A stretch of 64,000 bases of DNA from Desulfovibrio desulfuricans. Lineage in GTDB: Bacteria; Desulfobacterota; Desulfovibrionia; Desulfovibrionales; Desulfovibrionaceae. Shown one piece after another: positions 30,819 through 40,310 of this stretch. The DNA lies in contig NZ_CP036295.1 of assembly GCF_004801255.1 (NCBI RefSeq), forward strand, positions 1 through 64,000, in the 5' to 3' direction. The notes beneath the pieces were generated by a model that did no database searches, had not been told where the DNA came from, and saw only the letters and a list, made by a program, of their open reading frames with translations. The stretch's first letter is position 1, and the number at the start of each line of letters is the position of its first letter. A program made the position numbers and the translations under genes.

Positions 30819-33800
30819 CTAAAAAAGGCTGATCTGCTTTTGCGCCTTGCGGGTGTGCTCGGCAAGGGCGCTGTGTCGGCAAAATTCGCGTATCTGGCCT
30901 ATAAAGGGCGAAGGCTGCAGCTGCAGCGTGCGGCCATAAAGGCTGCGCTGGGCGCAGTGGCTGAGAAACAGCGCACGGGCGGCACGCGTCAGGCCCACAT
31001 AGAGCAGCCGACGCTCCTCAGCTTCGTTTTGTTGGCTTTCCCCGCAGGATGTCCCCTCTGTGGGGAAGAGCCGCTCGCGCCGCAACGGTAGCAGGCCGTC
31101 TTCCAGCCCAGGAATAAATACCGCCTGAAATTCAAGCCCCTTGGAGGCGTGCAAGGTCAAAATTTGCACGTGCTCGGCTTTTCCGCGCACAAGTTCGGCC
31201 TCGCGTAGCCAGGCCAGCTGCTCAAAGAATGCAGGCCAGCTGCCGCTCTGCTTCCATACCCGGCACAATTGCCGCCAGCTGTGCCCGCTGGTAAAGAGTT
31301 CCCCCGCCCAGGGCTGGCTTGCAAGCCATGCAACCATACCCTCGGGCGCAGGCATGGTCTGGGCTGCCCAGTGTTCTGGCAGGCGGTAGGTCTGATCCTG
31401 CGATTCGGCAAAAAATTGCGCAAAACCGCAAGCTACCGCCAGCATGTCCAGCAGGCGGGCGCAAGCGGGATCCTGCCAAAAAGCATCCTGCGATGGCGCT
31501 GCGCATGGGATGCCCGCCTGTTCAAGGGCAGCGCGCAAGGGGGCGATCTGCGCCTTGAGGCGCACCAGAACCGCAACATCGCCGGGTGCAAGGGTTCCGG
31601 CCAGGCCGTGCAGGTCGTCCGGGTCTTGCCTGTCCATGAGCGTGTGGGCGGTGGCACCAAGCAGACGCCGCACGCGCTCGGCAACCCAGCGGGCTTCGGC
31701 ATGCTCGTCAGGGGCGGAAAAAAGCCTCAGGTCGGCCGTGAGCTGCTGCGCAGCCTGCAACGGGCCGCACTGCCCCTTTTGGAGCAAAAGGCTGCGGGCC
31801 ATGTCCAGCACGCTCTGGCTGGAGCGAAAGCTCTGCCCGAGCCTGTGCACGTCGAGGCCCGGCCAACAGGCGCGCAGACTGGCTTCGCTTTGCCCCGTAA
31901 CGCCGCGAAAGCCGTAAATTGCCTGATCAGGGTCGCCGATGCCAAAAAAACCCGTGCCGTCCGCGGGCAGCAGGGCGCGTACAATGGCGAGCTGCACAGC
32001 GGAGAGATCCTGCACCTCGTCCACAAGCACATGCAGGGGGCGGGCGTTTGCGTCCAGAGGGTTTGCGGCCTGAGCGCGGGCGTGCGCAAGCCACCAGTCC
32101 AGCAGGTCGGCATAGTCCACATAGCGTTGGCCAGCGTTTTTGCGGGCCGCATAGTTGGTTGCGGCACGGGCCAGCGGGCTGTTGGTCTGTGCGTCGGCAA
32201 GGCTTGCCCGCTCGCGGGCCAAGGCCAGTTGATCCCACAGGTCGCGGGCCTCGCGGGCTTCCAGCGCGGGGTTTGCCAGCCGAAACAGGTTGAGCGCGGC
32301 ATCCTCGCCCAGCAGCAGCGGGGGGATGCCTTCGCAGGTCTCGCGCATGGCGGCCCAGGCCATGCCGTGCAGGGTGTCGCACTGCGGCAGGGTGCTTTGA
32401 TCCGCTGCCCAAAAAGCTCCGCTCAATCTCTCGCGCAGCTCGTCAGCGGCACGCCGGGTAAAGGTGACGGCCAGCACCCTGCGCATGTCCACGCCTTGCC
32501 CGGCCAGCCACTGCAGGCGTCCCACCAGTACGCGGGTTTTGCCCGCGCCGGGGCCAGCCAGCACAAGCACTGGCGCGGGGCCGCTGGTAAGGGCCGCCTG
32601 CTGCTCGGCGGAATAGGCAAACACCCGCGCCGGGCAGTCCGGTTTGGCGGCGGCCCGCACAGCCAATAAATTGGCGGCATCCACCGTTCCGTCCGCAAGG
32701 GGCAGAGACGCGCGGCGTACCCGTACCGAACCTTGAGCGGATGCGTCGTCCGCTGCTGCACCGGCCTTTTTGCGTCCACGCCTGGCCGGAGCTTTTACAC
32801 CCGGCAGTGCTCCGCGCGCGTCTGCCAGCTCCTCTGGGGCAAAAACCCGCACAATGCCGTACTCGCCGTCATAGCCGCCCTGACGGTAGACCTGCCCGCG
32901 CCGCATGCGGGCCACGGCCTCGCCCAGCGGTTCCCAGTGGGCGCGGATGTCGGCCTCCGGCAGACGGCAGAGAATATCCAGCTCCGGCCCAAGCTCACGC
33001 AAAAGACGGCTGTAGCGTTCCTGCACCCGGCGCGAGGAGGGGCCGACACCCAGAATTTCGCCCACCACCTCGGCCAGCGGTATCAGCGGGCGCACCTCGG
33101 GCTCGTGCAGGAGCTGCGCCGGGGTGTCGCGGTCGGCCAGCTCAAGCACGCGGTGCAGCACGCCCACGGTCAGCGGTTTGCCGCAGACGGGGCAGATATT
33201 GCCAAGGGCCAGCGAATCTTTGGGTTCCAGCACCACGTTGCAGGCGCGGTGTCCATCGAGGTGGTACTTGCCTTCGTCGGGGTAGAATTCCATTGTGCCC
33301 AAAAAACGGCAGTCGAGGCCGCTCTGGTCCTCTCGCCGGGCAGAAGCGCGCAAGGCCGCAAACACGCCCGCATAGCTCGGCTGACCCGCAAAAAGATTGG
33401 CCTCGCGCCCCAGGTTGGGCCCGGAATGCGCGTCCGAGTTGGATACGAGGGCGTACCCGTCAAGCCTGCTGATAAGGCGGTTCATGGCCGGGTCGGACGA
33501 CAGGCCGGTCTCAAGAGCAAAGATGTGCTCCGAAAGGTCGCCGTAGCAGTCCTCCAGCCTGTCAAAGCCGGATTTGGAACCAAAAAGCGCAAACCAGGGC
33601 GTCCACACATGGGCAGGAATCATCACCGAACCGGGCGCGCATTCCAGCATGATTTCAAGCAGATCGCGAGAGTCCAGCCCCAGAATGGGCCGTCCGTCGG
33701 CGTTGAGGTTGCCTATCTGGGCCAGGCGCAGCGAAAGCCGCTCCGCATCCTCAAGCGTGGGAACAAACACGAGGTTGTGGACCTTGCGCACCTGACCGCC

Positions 33801-34115
33801 GCGCTTGTAGATGGAGCTGATCTCGGTCTGCAGCATGAACAGCGGAGCTTCGGACGCACGCAAGCCGGGGCTTGCCGTCGGGTCCATGAAGTCCAGCGTT
33901 TCCGGCTCCACCGCCAGACGGTAGAGGCCGGAATTCTCGTCGAGCACGAGCTGTTCCGCCAGTTCCGCCCGCCACTGGGGGTGGGTAAAGTCGCCCGTGC
34001 CCAGTACGTTGATGCCCTTGCAACGCGCCCAGGCGGCCAGATGACGGGGATTGAGCGCCTTGCTTGTGGCGCGCGAAAACCGGGAATGGATGTGCAGATC
34101 AGCTATAAAATTCAT
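30819..34115 (-). CDS. Endonuclease Q-like PHP/zinc module fused to UvrD-type helicase
   Basis: This 1098-residue protein has two parts. Residues 1-420 form a PHP domain with likely metal ligands His8, His10, Asp42, Glu98, His113, His169, Glu202, Asp228 and His230. A zinc element follows, with Cys292 and C308-PV-C311 in CPVCGKPLTVGVLHRV. This arrangement matches the TIGR00375/endonuclease Q family, which nicks DNA 5' of deaminated bases. Residues 495-1098 are a full SF1 helicase: GPGAGKT (521-527), VDEVQD (698-703), GDPDQAIYGFRG (727-738), LGQSFRSS (759-766), then TLHASKGLEFQAV and YVGLTRAAR. A basic linker (RRGRKK) joins them. It is the last gene of a leftward run. A role in repair of deaminated DNA is inference. 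Confidence 0.85.
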   Translation of the reverse strand: MNFIADLHIHSRFSRATSKALNPRHLAAWARCKGINVLGTGDFTHPQWRAELAEQLVLDENSGLYRLAVEPETLDFMDPTASPGLRASEAPLFMLQTEISSIYKRGGQVRKVHNLVFVPTLEDAERLSLRLAQIGNLNADGRPILGLDSRDLLEIMLECAPGSVMIPAHVWTPWFALFGSKSGFDRLEDCYGDLSEHIFALETGLSSDPAMNRLISRLDGYALVSNSDAHSGPNLGREANLFAGQPSYAGVFAALRASARREDQSGLDCRFLGTMEFYPDEGKYHLDGHRACNVVLEPKDSLALGNICPVCGKPLTVGVLHRVLELADRDTPAQLLHEPEVRPLIPLAEVVGEILGVGPSSRRVQERYSRLLRELGPELDILCRLPEADIRAHWEPLGEAVARMRRGQVYRQGGYDGEYGIVRVFAPEELADARGALPGVKAPARRGRKKAGAAADDASAQGSVRVRRASLPLADGTVDAANLLAVRAAAKPDCPARVFAYSAEQQAALTSGPAPVLVLAGPGAGKTRVLVGRLQWLAGQGVDMRRVLAVTFTRRAADELRERLSGAFWAADQSTLPQCDTLHGMAWAAMRETCEGIPPLLLGEDAALNLFRLANPALEAREARDLWDQLALARERASLADAQTNSPLARAATNYAARKNAGQRYVDYADLLDWWLAHARAQAANPLDANARPLHVLVDEVQDLSAVQLAIVRALLPADGTGFFGIGDPDQAIYGFRGVTGQSEASLRACWPGLDVHRLGQSFRSSQSVLDMARSLLLQKGQCGPLQAAQQLTADLRLFSAPDEHAEARWVAERVRRLLGATAHTLMDRQDPDDLHGLAGTLAPGDVAVLVRLKAQIAPLRAALEQAGIPCAAPSQDAFWQDPACARLLDMLAVACGFAQFFAESQDQTYRLPEHWAAQTMPAPEGMVAWLASQPWAGELFTSGHSWRQLCRVWKQSGSWPAFFEQLAWLREAELVRGKAEHVQILTLHASKGLEFQAVFIPGLEDGLLPLRRERLFPTEGTSCGESQQNEAEERRLLYVGLTRAARALFLSHCAQRSLYGRTLQLQPSPFIGQIREFCRHSALAEHTRKAQKQISLF

Positions 34116-34170
34116 GGTTCACCCTGCGGTGGTGGTGTATAAAATGTCGTGCCGCGGCAAAGGCGGCCCG

Positions 34171-35007
34171 TTAAGCCAGCCAGGGGCAAAATCGCAGCGC
34201 CCGCGCGGACCAGTGGGCACCGTCGGTTGCGGTCTGCGCGCTGTGCAGCGTCAGGGGCGCTTCAAGCACGCACTGGTGCGCCGCATTTTTGCGGGCCAGC
34301 GCAAGAACGCGCATGGCGGGCCTTGAGGCGTAGGCCCGCACGGGCACAATGCCGCGCAGGCCAAGCCCCGCGTCATCCAGGGCGGCGCACAGCCGGGGCA
34401 GTGCTGCAGCGTCGTAAATACAGCAAAAATATCCCAGATGCCGCAGCAGGTTTGCGGCGGCGCGGCAAAACACCGTCAGCGAGACCTCAGGCGCATCAGC
34501 CCCAGTGTTCTTGCGCGCACTCTCTCCCTGCGCTGCGCGCAGGGCCCGCTCGCGCATCCGGCTAGGCGAGGGACGGCCCGCCACGTCATAGGGCGGGTTT
34601 GCCAGTACCAGGTCAAAGCTGGCGGGCTTGCCGCCGGCGGGCTCGGGCAGCCGCCCAAGCTGGCGCAGGTCAGCCAGGTCGGCCTGGGCAAAGTGCAGCC
34701 TGTCCGCAAGGCCAAGAAGCTGCGCATTGGCAGTAGCGGCCTGCACAAGGGGCGCTTCCCTGTCCAGCCCAAGGCCTTTGAGCGTGTCGCAACGCAGGGC
34801 CAGCCCCAGCAGGGCCGCCCCGCAGCCGCAGCCAAGCTCCGCAGCGGCAAGGGCGTTGCGCCGGGCCGGGCTTAGGCCTTCCACCTGCCGTGCGGCAAAA
34901 GCCGCCAGCAGCAGAGCGTCCGCGCCAAAGCGCAAGCTGCCTTGCGGCTGCTGAAGCCCGCGCGGGAAAAGCGCACGGGCTTTGTGGATGGTGGCTTGGG
35001 TGTCCAT
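34171..35007 (-). CDS. TrmN6-like N6-adenine methyltransferase
   Basis: This 278-residue SAM-dependent methyltransferase has motif I AELGCGCG at 56-62 and the catalytic NPPY at 137-140, the signature of amino-group methylation. It opens with the FPRGLQQPQGSLRFGADALLLAAF block seen in YfiC/TrmN6, which modifies A37 of tRNA1-Val. The long open frame extends over 200 codons upstream, but that part overlaps the U32 gene. The ATG at 35007 has AGGAAA before it. It lies between the U32 gene and the helicase fusion on the same strand. The tRNA target is inferred from the family. Confidence 0.82.
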   Translation of the reverse strand: MDTQATIHKARALFPRGLQQPQGSLRFGADALLLAAFAARQVEGLSPARRNALAAAELGCGCGAALLGLALRCDTLKGLGLDREAPLVQAATANAQLLGLADRLHFAQADLADLRQLGRLPEPAGGKPASFDLVLANPPYDVAGRPSPSRMRERALRAAQGESARKNTGADAPEVSLTVFCRAAANLLRHLGYFCCIYDAAALPRLCAALDDAGLGLRGIVPVRAYASRPAMRVLALARKNAAHQCVLEAPLTLHSAQTATDGAHWSARALRFCPWLA

Positions 35008-35111
35008 GGCGTTTCCTGCGCAGGAGAAAGGGCCGCCGACAGAAATGGTATCCCTGCTGGCGGCCCGTGATATGTCGTGCTGTGCATGCCGCCGGGCGGC
35101 CTGCATGGGGG

Positions 35112-37367
35112 CTACAGCAGCGCCCCCTCCCAGTTGAACAGGCTTTTGCGCCGCATGTCGGGCACAGAGGCGGGCGGGTTTTCCTGCATATGCGCAAAAA
35201 AGCCGTATCCAGCCGCCGAGAGCTCCTGCCGTTTGCTGGTGATGTCCAGCGGCCAGCCAGGATAAATCCAGATATTGCCGCCGTACTGCCGCGCCCAGAA
35301 GGGTTCGCCCATGGGGCTGAGGAAGGGCTCGTTGGGCTTGACGCCCAGCAGGCCAAAACGGCTGATGCCCACGGGCCAGTAGCCGGAAAGCACCGCGCCC
35401 AGCGGCAGGGGGCTTTGCGCGGGCAGGGCGAGCATGTCTTCCTGCGCCAGCTCGGGGCTCACAAATGCACCTGCAAAGCCCATTTGCGCCAGCACGCCAA
35501 GGGCTGAGGCATTGGCCGCATTGCAGAACGGCCCTGCCAGCAGGTCGGCGTTTTCGTCCAGCTGCTCGGGGAAAAGGCCTCGCTGCCACGGCGCGTTGCA
35601 GACAAAATGCCGTGCGCCGTCGCGCCACAGCCTGCCTATGGAACGGCGCAGGGTTTCCTCTTCATCCGGCCAGATAACAGGCGGTAGCCACCAGCACATG
35701 CGCGGGGCCACCGTGCGCGAGAGCTCCGCGCTGCGCGCCGATAGCCAGAGGCCCTGCAACTGGCTGCGGCTTGTGCGGGTCTCCTTGCCGTGGGGCACGC
35801 TTGAGCGCACGTACACGTCTGGCCGGGGCTTGGCCTTGATGGGCTTGGGCAGACGCGGGTCGGTTTCTACCGGTTTGCTGGGGCGCGAGGGCATGGCCTC
35901 AAGGCGTGCCTGCCAGCTCTTGATGATGCGCATAAGCTCCGGTTCACGCCGGTCAATAAGAAAAACCGGCGTGCCTGCCTTGGGCGTCTTGTGCTTGGGC
36001 AGGCGCAGGGCAAGGCTGCCGCCCTTGGGGATGCGCCGGGTTACGGGCAGGGTGGCGTGCCAGCGCTCGTCCTCCACGCCCACGCGCAGGTAGTCCTGCG
36101 GCAACAGCTCAAAAAAGGGCTTGAGCGTCACGCCGCCTTCGGGCTCGATGCGTATCTTGCCCGCCAGCAGGCCGGAGCTGGTCTGGCCGTCCGGCGCGAT
36201 GGGGATGGTGTGATCCTTTTGCGGCAAAAAGCGCGCGCGGGTCACGGGCCGCCCCAGAGCCATCTGCAGTATTTCTTCCGCAGTCTTGCGGGCCTGGGCG
36301 TCGCCGGGGTTGTCGCGCAGCATGCGGTAGGCTGTCACCACATGGTACACGTAGTGCGGGCCTTTTTTGCGGCCTTCGATCTTCCACGACACCAGATGCG
36401 GGATGTTCATCAGGGTTTTGGCCAGCACATCCAGCGAAAGGTCAAGGCAGGAGAACCAGCGCCCGTTGTGCTCCTTGCCGCGCACCTGTCCGCGCGTGGT
36501 CTGGCGTCGGGGCGCGTCAAACGATTCGTTTCTGCGGTCGTCGGATTTGTCCCGGTCGTCGGGCCTGCCGCGTCCATCGCGTCCGTCGCGCCCGGTACGG
36601 TTTTTGCGGGCAATGTCCATGCGCGACTGTTCGCTGCGCAGGCGGTCCTGCTCCTCGCGTTCCGCATTGCGGATCAGGGCAATGGCCGCAGGGCCGCCCT
36701 GACGGTACACGCGGCGGCAGGGCTGCACGCAACGCCCGCGCAGACCGCTTTTGCCGCCCATGTAGCTCGACCAGTAGCAGCGGCCGGAAACGCAGTAGCA
36801 CAACGCGCCGTGCACAAAGCACTCGAGGTCAAGGCCTTCGGGGCAGGCCTCGCCCATGGTGCGTATCTCGTCAATGGAAAGCTCGCGCGGCAGGATAACG
36901 CGGTTTGCGCCAAGTTTTTTGGCCTGCAACAGGCTTTCGGGGTGGGTGAGGTTGGCCAGGGTCGAAAGAAAAAGGCCGCCCTCAAAACCTGCCTGACGGG
37001 CAAGATCAAGCATGGCCAGATCCTGCACGATAAGCCCGTCGGGGCGTACCTGACGGGCAAGGCGGGCCGCCAGCCGGTATGACTGCGAGGTCTCGCCCGG
37101 CTTTATGAGGGTATTCATGGCCACATAGACGCGAGCGTTTTCGGCATGGGCCAGATCGGTAAGGCGCGAAAGCTCGGTTAGGCCAAAATTTTCTGCCTGC
37201 ATGCGGGCCGAAAAATGCTTGAGGCCCAGATAGATGGCATCGGCCCCGGCGGCAAGCGCAGCCAGAAATGAAGGCGCGTCGCCCGCCGGAGCCAGAATTT
37301 CGGGCCGGGCGGGCGTGGGTGCGGTCAGGGTTGCGTTGTCCGCAGAGGGGGAAAATGTGTCGTTCAT
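35112..37367 (-). CDS. U32-family Fe-S protein (RlhA/TrhP-type)
   Basis: U32 proteins, once called collagenases, mostly act in tRNA or rRNA hydroxylation and use an Fe-S cluster. The 751 residues begin with a TIM-barrel-like region (RPEILAPAGDAPSFLAALAAGADAIYLG). The cysteine signature follows with C190, C192, C197, C213 and C217 (VSGRCYWSSYMGGKSGLRGR, then QPCRR). A highly charged Arg/Asp-rich insert of about 65 residues (233-297) interrupts the usual barrel and is low in complexity. It overlaps the epimerase stop by four bases (ATGA). The exact RNA substrate is unknown. Confidence 0.82.
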   Translation of the reverse strand: MNDTFSPSADNATLTAPTPARPEILAPAGDAPSFLAALAAGADAIYLGLKHFSARMQAENFGLTELSRLTDLAHAENARVYVAMNTLIKPGETSQSYRLAARLARQVRPDGLIVQDLAMLDLARQAGFEGGLFLSTLANLTHPESLLQAKKLGANRVILPRELSIDEIRTMGEACPEGLDLECFVHGALCYCVSGRCYWSSYMGGKSGLRGRCVQPCRRVYRQGGPAAIALIRNAEREEQDRLRSEQSRMDIARKNRTGRDGRDGRGRPDDRDKSDDRRNESFDAPRRQTTRGQVRGKEHNGRWFSCLDLSLDVLAKTLMNIPHLVSWKIEGRKKGPHYVYHVVTAYRMLRDNPGDAQARKTAEEILQMALGRPVTRARFLPQKDHTIPIAPDGQTSSGLLAGKIRIEPEGGVTLKPFFELLPQDYLRVGVEDERWHATLPVTRRIPKGGSLALRLPKHKTPKAGTPVFLIDRREPELMRIIKSWQARLEAMPSRPSKPVETDPRLPKPIKAKPRPDVYVRSSVPHGKETRTSRSQLQGLWLSARSAELSRTVAPRMCWWLPPVIWPDEEETLRRSIGRLWRDGARHFVCNAPWQRGLFPEQLDENADLLAGPFCNAANASALGVLAQMGFAGAFVSPELAQEDMLALPAQSPLPLGAVLSGYWPVGISRFGLLGVKPNEPFLSPMGEPFWARQYGGNIWIYPGWPLDITSKRQELSAAGYGFFAHMQENPPASVPDMRRKSLFNWEGALL

Positions 37368-38380
37368 ATTTTATAATACTCTTTGTACCAGGCCACAAAG
37401 CGGGCTATACCCTCGCTGAGCGGCGTGGACGGGGCAAAGCCGGTGGCGGCGGTGAGGTCGTCAATATTGGCCCAGGTGGACTCAACGTCGCCCGGTTGCA
37501 TGGGCAGCAGTTCCTTGCTGGCCTTCATGCCCAAGGCGTCTTCAAGAGCGCTGATAAAGTCGTTGAGTTCCACCGTATTGTTGTTGCCGATGTTGTAAAT
37601 GCGCCAGGGCGCGGAGCTGCTGGCGGGGTTGGGGTTTTCGGGGTCAAAGTCGGGGTCGGCCTGCGGGGCCAGCGGCAGCAGGCGCACCACGCCTTCGATG
37701 ATGTCGTCGATATAGGTAAAGTCGCGGCGCATGCGCCCCTCGTTAAAAACCTTGATGGGTTTGCCGTGCACAATGGCGGTGGTAAACAGGTGCAGGGCCA
37801 TGTCGGGCCTGCCCCAGGGGCCGTAAACCGTAAAAAAGCGCAGGCCCGTGCAGGGAATGCGGAACAGATGGCTGTAGGCGTGGGCCATGAGTTCGTTGCT
37901 TTTTTTGGTGGCGGCGTACAGGCTCACCGGGTGATCGACGTTGTGCTGCACGCTGTAGGGCCGGGCCGTGTTCATGCCGTAAACAGAGGACGATGAGGCA
38001 AAAAGCAGGTGGCCGACCTTGTTTTGGCGGCAGCCTTCAAGTATATGCCCAAAGCCCAGCAGGTTTGCGTTAAGGTACGATTCCGGGTTCTGCAGGCTGT
38101 AGCGCACGCCGGCCTGCGCCGCAAGGTTGACCACATGGGTAAAACCCTCGCGGGCAAACAGGGCGGCCATCGCCGGGCCGTCGGCCAGGTCCAGATGCTC
38201 AAACCGGAACCGGTGAGCTTCGGGCATGGCGGCAAGTTGGGCCAGACGGTCTTTTTTTAGTTGCACATCGTAATAGTCGTTGCAATTATCAACGCCCACA
38301 ACGCTGTGCCCGTCGGCCAAAAGCCGCCTGCAAAGATGGTAGCCTATAAAACCCGCCGCGCCGGTCACAAGAACATGCAT
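37364..38380 (-). CDS. NAD-dependent UDP-sugar epimerase (UDP-glucuronate 4-epimerase-like)
   Basis: This 338-residue short-chain extended dehydrogenase has GAAGFIG (residues 7-13) for NAD binding. The catalytic set includes SSSVYG and Tyr155-xxx-Lys159 (YAATKK). The NDYYDVQLKKDRL segment after the second strand is typical of UDP-glucuronate 4-epimerases, which supply UDP-galacturonate for surface polysaccharides. GGAGG stands five bases before the chosen ATG; the open frame runs 40 codons further upstream. It is the first gene of the leftward run ending with the helicase fusion, and no other polysaccharide genes are near. Confidence 0.85.
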   Translation of the reverse strand: MHVLVTGAAGFIGYHLCRRLLADGHSVVGVDNCNDYYDVQLKKDRLAQLAAMPEAHRFRFEHLDLADGPAMAALFAREGFTHVVNLAAQAGVRYSLQNPESYLNANLLGFGHILEGCRQNKVGHLLFASSSSVYGMNTARPYSVQHNVDHPVSLYAATKKSNELMAHAYSHLFRIPCTGLRFFTVYGPWGRPDMALHLFTTAIVHGKPIKVFNEGRMRRDFTYIDDIIEGVVRLLPLAPQADPDFDPENPNPASSSAPWRIYNIGNNNTVELNDFISALEDALGMKASKELLPMQPGDVESTWANIDDLTAATGFAPSTPLSEGIARFVAWYKEYYKI

Positions 38381-38527
38381 GAGAACCTCCCAGAGTGCAT
38401 GCAGGCAAGGTAAGCCAGATGCGCCTTCTGGGCAAGGGCGGCGCGAAGGCGTGAAATCCTTGTTTCGGGGTCGTGGGGCTTGCGGGAAAAAGCGGCGCAT
38501 CGTATGTTTTGGGAACCGAGGTAACGA

Positions 38528-39544
38528 ATGCAGAAAGCAGAGAAAAACAGCACCGAAGCGCAGGGGCAGCCCGCCGCAGCAGCGGGCAAAAGCCGCAGCG
38601 CCGGTAGCGCCGCCTGGTACGCCGGTCCGTACAAGGATGCGCTCATATATCTTATGGTCGCCATATTTTTTGTGGAACTGGTGGTAGGCGGCATCTCATT
38701 TTTTTACGGCGTCATGCACTCCGCGCCGGAAGTGCCCGGCGGGCCGCCGCTGGCGCGCTTTCCCTGGTTGGGCTGGGCCGTGGCCGCCGTGCTCGCGCCT
38801 GTGGGGCTGATGCTGATAGTGCACCTTTCGGGCACGTATGTTTCGCGCTACCTCGGCAGGGAGGACGCCCAGCAGGCAGACGCTCAGGGCGGCGCAGGGC
38901 ACGGAGCGGACGACGATCAGGTTCCCGAACGTCTGCGCCGGTTTTACGCCATTATCCGCAATGCGCCGACTGTGGCCCTGTTGCTGGGCATCATGCTGCT
39001 GGGCGCTGGGCTGTTTTTTGTGGACGGGGCTTTTTCGGCCATTGTGCGGCTGGGCGGCGCCCTGACCGACTATATCCCCTGGATCGCGGGCAGTCTGGCC
39101 GCGCTTATCGCCATGTGCTATCTGGTGCACCGCTGGTTTGTTTACCGGCACCACCGCATGCAGCAGGAATATGAGTATCGGCGCGAAGTGCTGGAGCGCA
39201 CGGGCATTGTGCTGGTAGACAAAGGCTGCATACCCCTGCCGCAAAACGAAATGCAGCGCCTGGCCCTTGGCGGGCAGGTGGTGGAGGCCAAGGCCCTGCC
39301 GCCGGTGCTGGATGCCCGCAACGCGTCGGGCAATGGCGCAGGTTGCAGCGCTCCTGCCGGGCACGACGACGATGTGACCGATGCGGAGATCATCAGCCCC
39401 GATGCCGCCACGCCAGCGGCTGGCGCGGCCCCTTCGGACGACCAGACGCATTTGGACGATGCGGCAAGCCCGGACGGGGCGGGCCGTAAAGCCGCAGCCG
39501 GGGACGCCGCCGATCAGGCGCAAAAGCCCGGCCAGCAGGGCTAA
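38528..39544 (+). CDS. Four-helix membrane protein of unknown function
   Basis: This is a 338-residue membrane protein with four predicted helices near residues 38-60, 80-102, 146-166 and 183-203. A charged loop lies between helices 2 and 3. The 130-residue C-terminal tail is rich in Ala, Asp and Gly. A short cytoplasmic segment after the last helix (HRWFVYRHHRMQQEYEYRRE) is strongly charged. GAGG lies before the ATG. It is divergent from the epimerase and followed 42 bases later by an HxlR regulator. I recognise no family. Confidence 0.72.
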   Translation: MQKAEKNSTEAQGQPAAAAGKSRSAGSAAWYAGPYKDALIYLMVAIFFVELVVGGISFFYGVMHSAPEVPGGPPLARFPWLGWAVAAVLAPVGLMLIVHLSGTYVSRYLGREDAQQADAQGGAGHGADDDQVPERLRRFYAIIRNAPTVALLLGIMLLGAGLFFVDGAFSAIVRLGGALTDYIPWIAGSLAALIAMCYLVHRWFVYRHHRMQQEYEYRREVLERTGIVLVDKGCIPLPQNEMQRLALGGQVVEAKALPPVLDARNASGNGAGCSAPAGHDDDVTDAEIISPDAATPAAGAAPSDDQTHLDDAASPDGAGRKAAAGDAADQAQKPGQQG

Positions 39545-39586
39545 ACTGACAGAATACCGATCGGGTCGGATAACCTGGGGCAAAAA

Positions 39587-39961
39587 ATGAGCATACCCAA
39601 ACCAGGCACACCTGTCCGCGGCTCGCGAAGCGGCGTGCCGCTTATGGCGCTTTTTGACCTTTTGGGCAAGCGCTGGGCCATGGGCGTTATCTGGCAGCTG
39701 CGCAGGGGGCCTGCCACTTTCAGGGGCTTGCAGGCGGTGTGCGAATCCATATCCCCGGCGGTGCTCAACAGCCGTCTTAAAGAACTGCGCGAGGCCCGGC
39801 TGGTGTGCGCCACCGACGAGGGCTATGCCCTGACGGATATGGGGGTTGAATTGGGCCGTTTGCTTGAACCGTTTGGAACCTGGGCCATTGCCTGGGCCAT
39901 GGAAGTGGCCCCGGAGGAAGCTGAACGCTGGAGCGAACTGCTCAGCAAGAGGCTTGCCTAG
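39587..39961 (+). CDS. HxlR-family transcriptional regulator
   Basis: This is a 124-residue winged-helix DNA-binding protein. The HxlR/MarR-like core is visible in LLGKRWAMGVIWQLRRGPATFRGL, the recognition helix SPAVLNSRLKELREARLV, and the wing around GYALTDMGVELGRLLEPF. HxlR proteins often sense reactive or electrophilic compounds. The convergent neighbour is a tautomerase-like gene, but a regulatory link is only a guess. Confidence 0.85.
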   Translation: MSIPKPGTPVRGSRSGVPLMALFDLLGKRWAMGVIWQLRRGPATFRGLQAVCESISPAVLNSRLKELREARLVCATDEGYALTDMGVELGRLLEPFGTWAIAWAMEVAPEEAERWSELLSKRLA

Positions 39962-40021
39962 CGCCTCCCCCGGGGTTTGCTGTTCTGCTTGCGGGCTTCA
40001 GGCCGACAGACCGTGCGCAGC

Positions 40022-40219
40022 CTATTGCTGCGCTGCCTTGATCGCCTTGAGCGTGCGGCCGCCAAGGCCGATGGCATCGGTGCCGTATTCCTCGACAAAT
40101 ACCACAAATTTTTCCTGCGGAACCTGCGTTGCCGCCACGGCGGCAGCGGTCAGGCCTTCAATCAGATTCCTTTTCACTTCTTCAGTGGTGCTGTGCAGAG
40201 CTATGGTAATGACAGGCAT
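40022..40219 (-). CDS. 4-oxalocrotonate tautomerase-family protein
   Basis: This 65-residue protein starts MPVITIALH. Removal of Met would expose Pro1, the general base of the 4-oxalocrotonate tautomerase family. The TTEEVKRNLIEGLTAAAVAATQVP helix and KFVVFVEEY strand fit the small beta-alpha-beta hexameric fold. AAGGAGAAACCCC precedes the ATG. No aromatic-degradation genes are nearby, so its substrate is unknown. Confidence 0.86.
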   Translation of the reverse strand: MPVITIALHSTTEEVKRNLIEGLTAAAVAATQVPQEKFVVFVEEYGTDAIGLGGRTLKAIKAAQQ

Positions 40220-40310
40220 GGGGTTTCTCCTTGTTGTCTGCGTCTGCGCCTCATGCCAAACGGCGAGGCTGCGGGCGCGTATGGGTGTTTGCCGCGATCG
40301 CTATGGATTA

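Noticed and set aside
36530-36610. Apparent tandem repeat in DNA inside the U32 gene
   Set aside because: It is coding for the Arg/Asp-rich insert; the repeat units are irregular and in frame, not a CRISPR or satellite.
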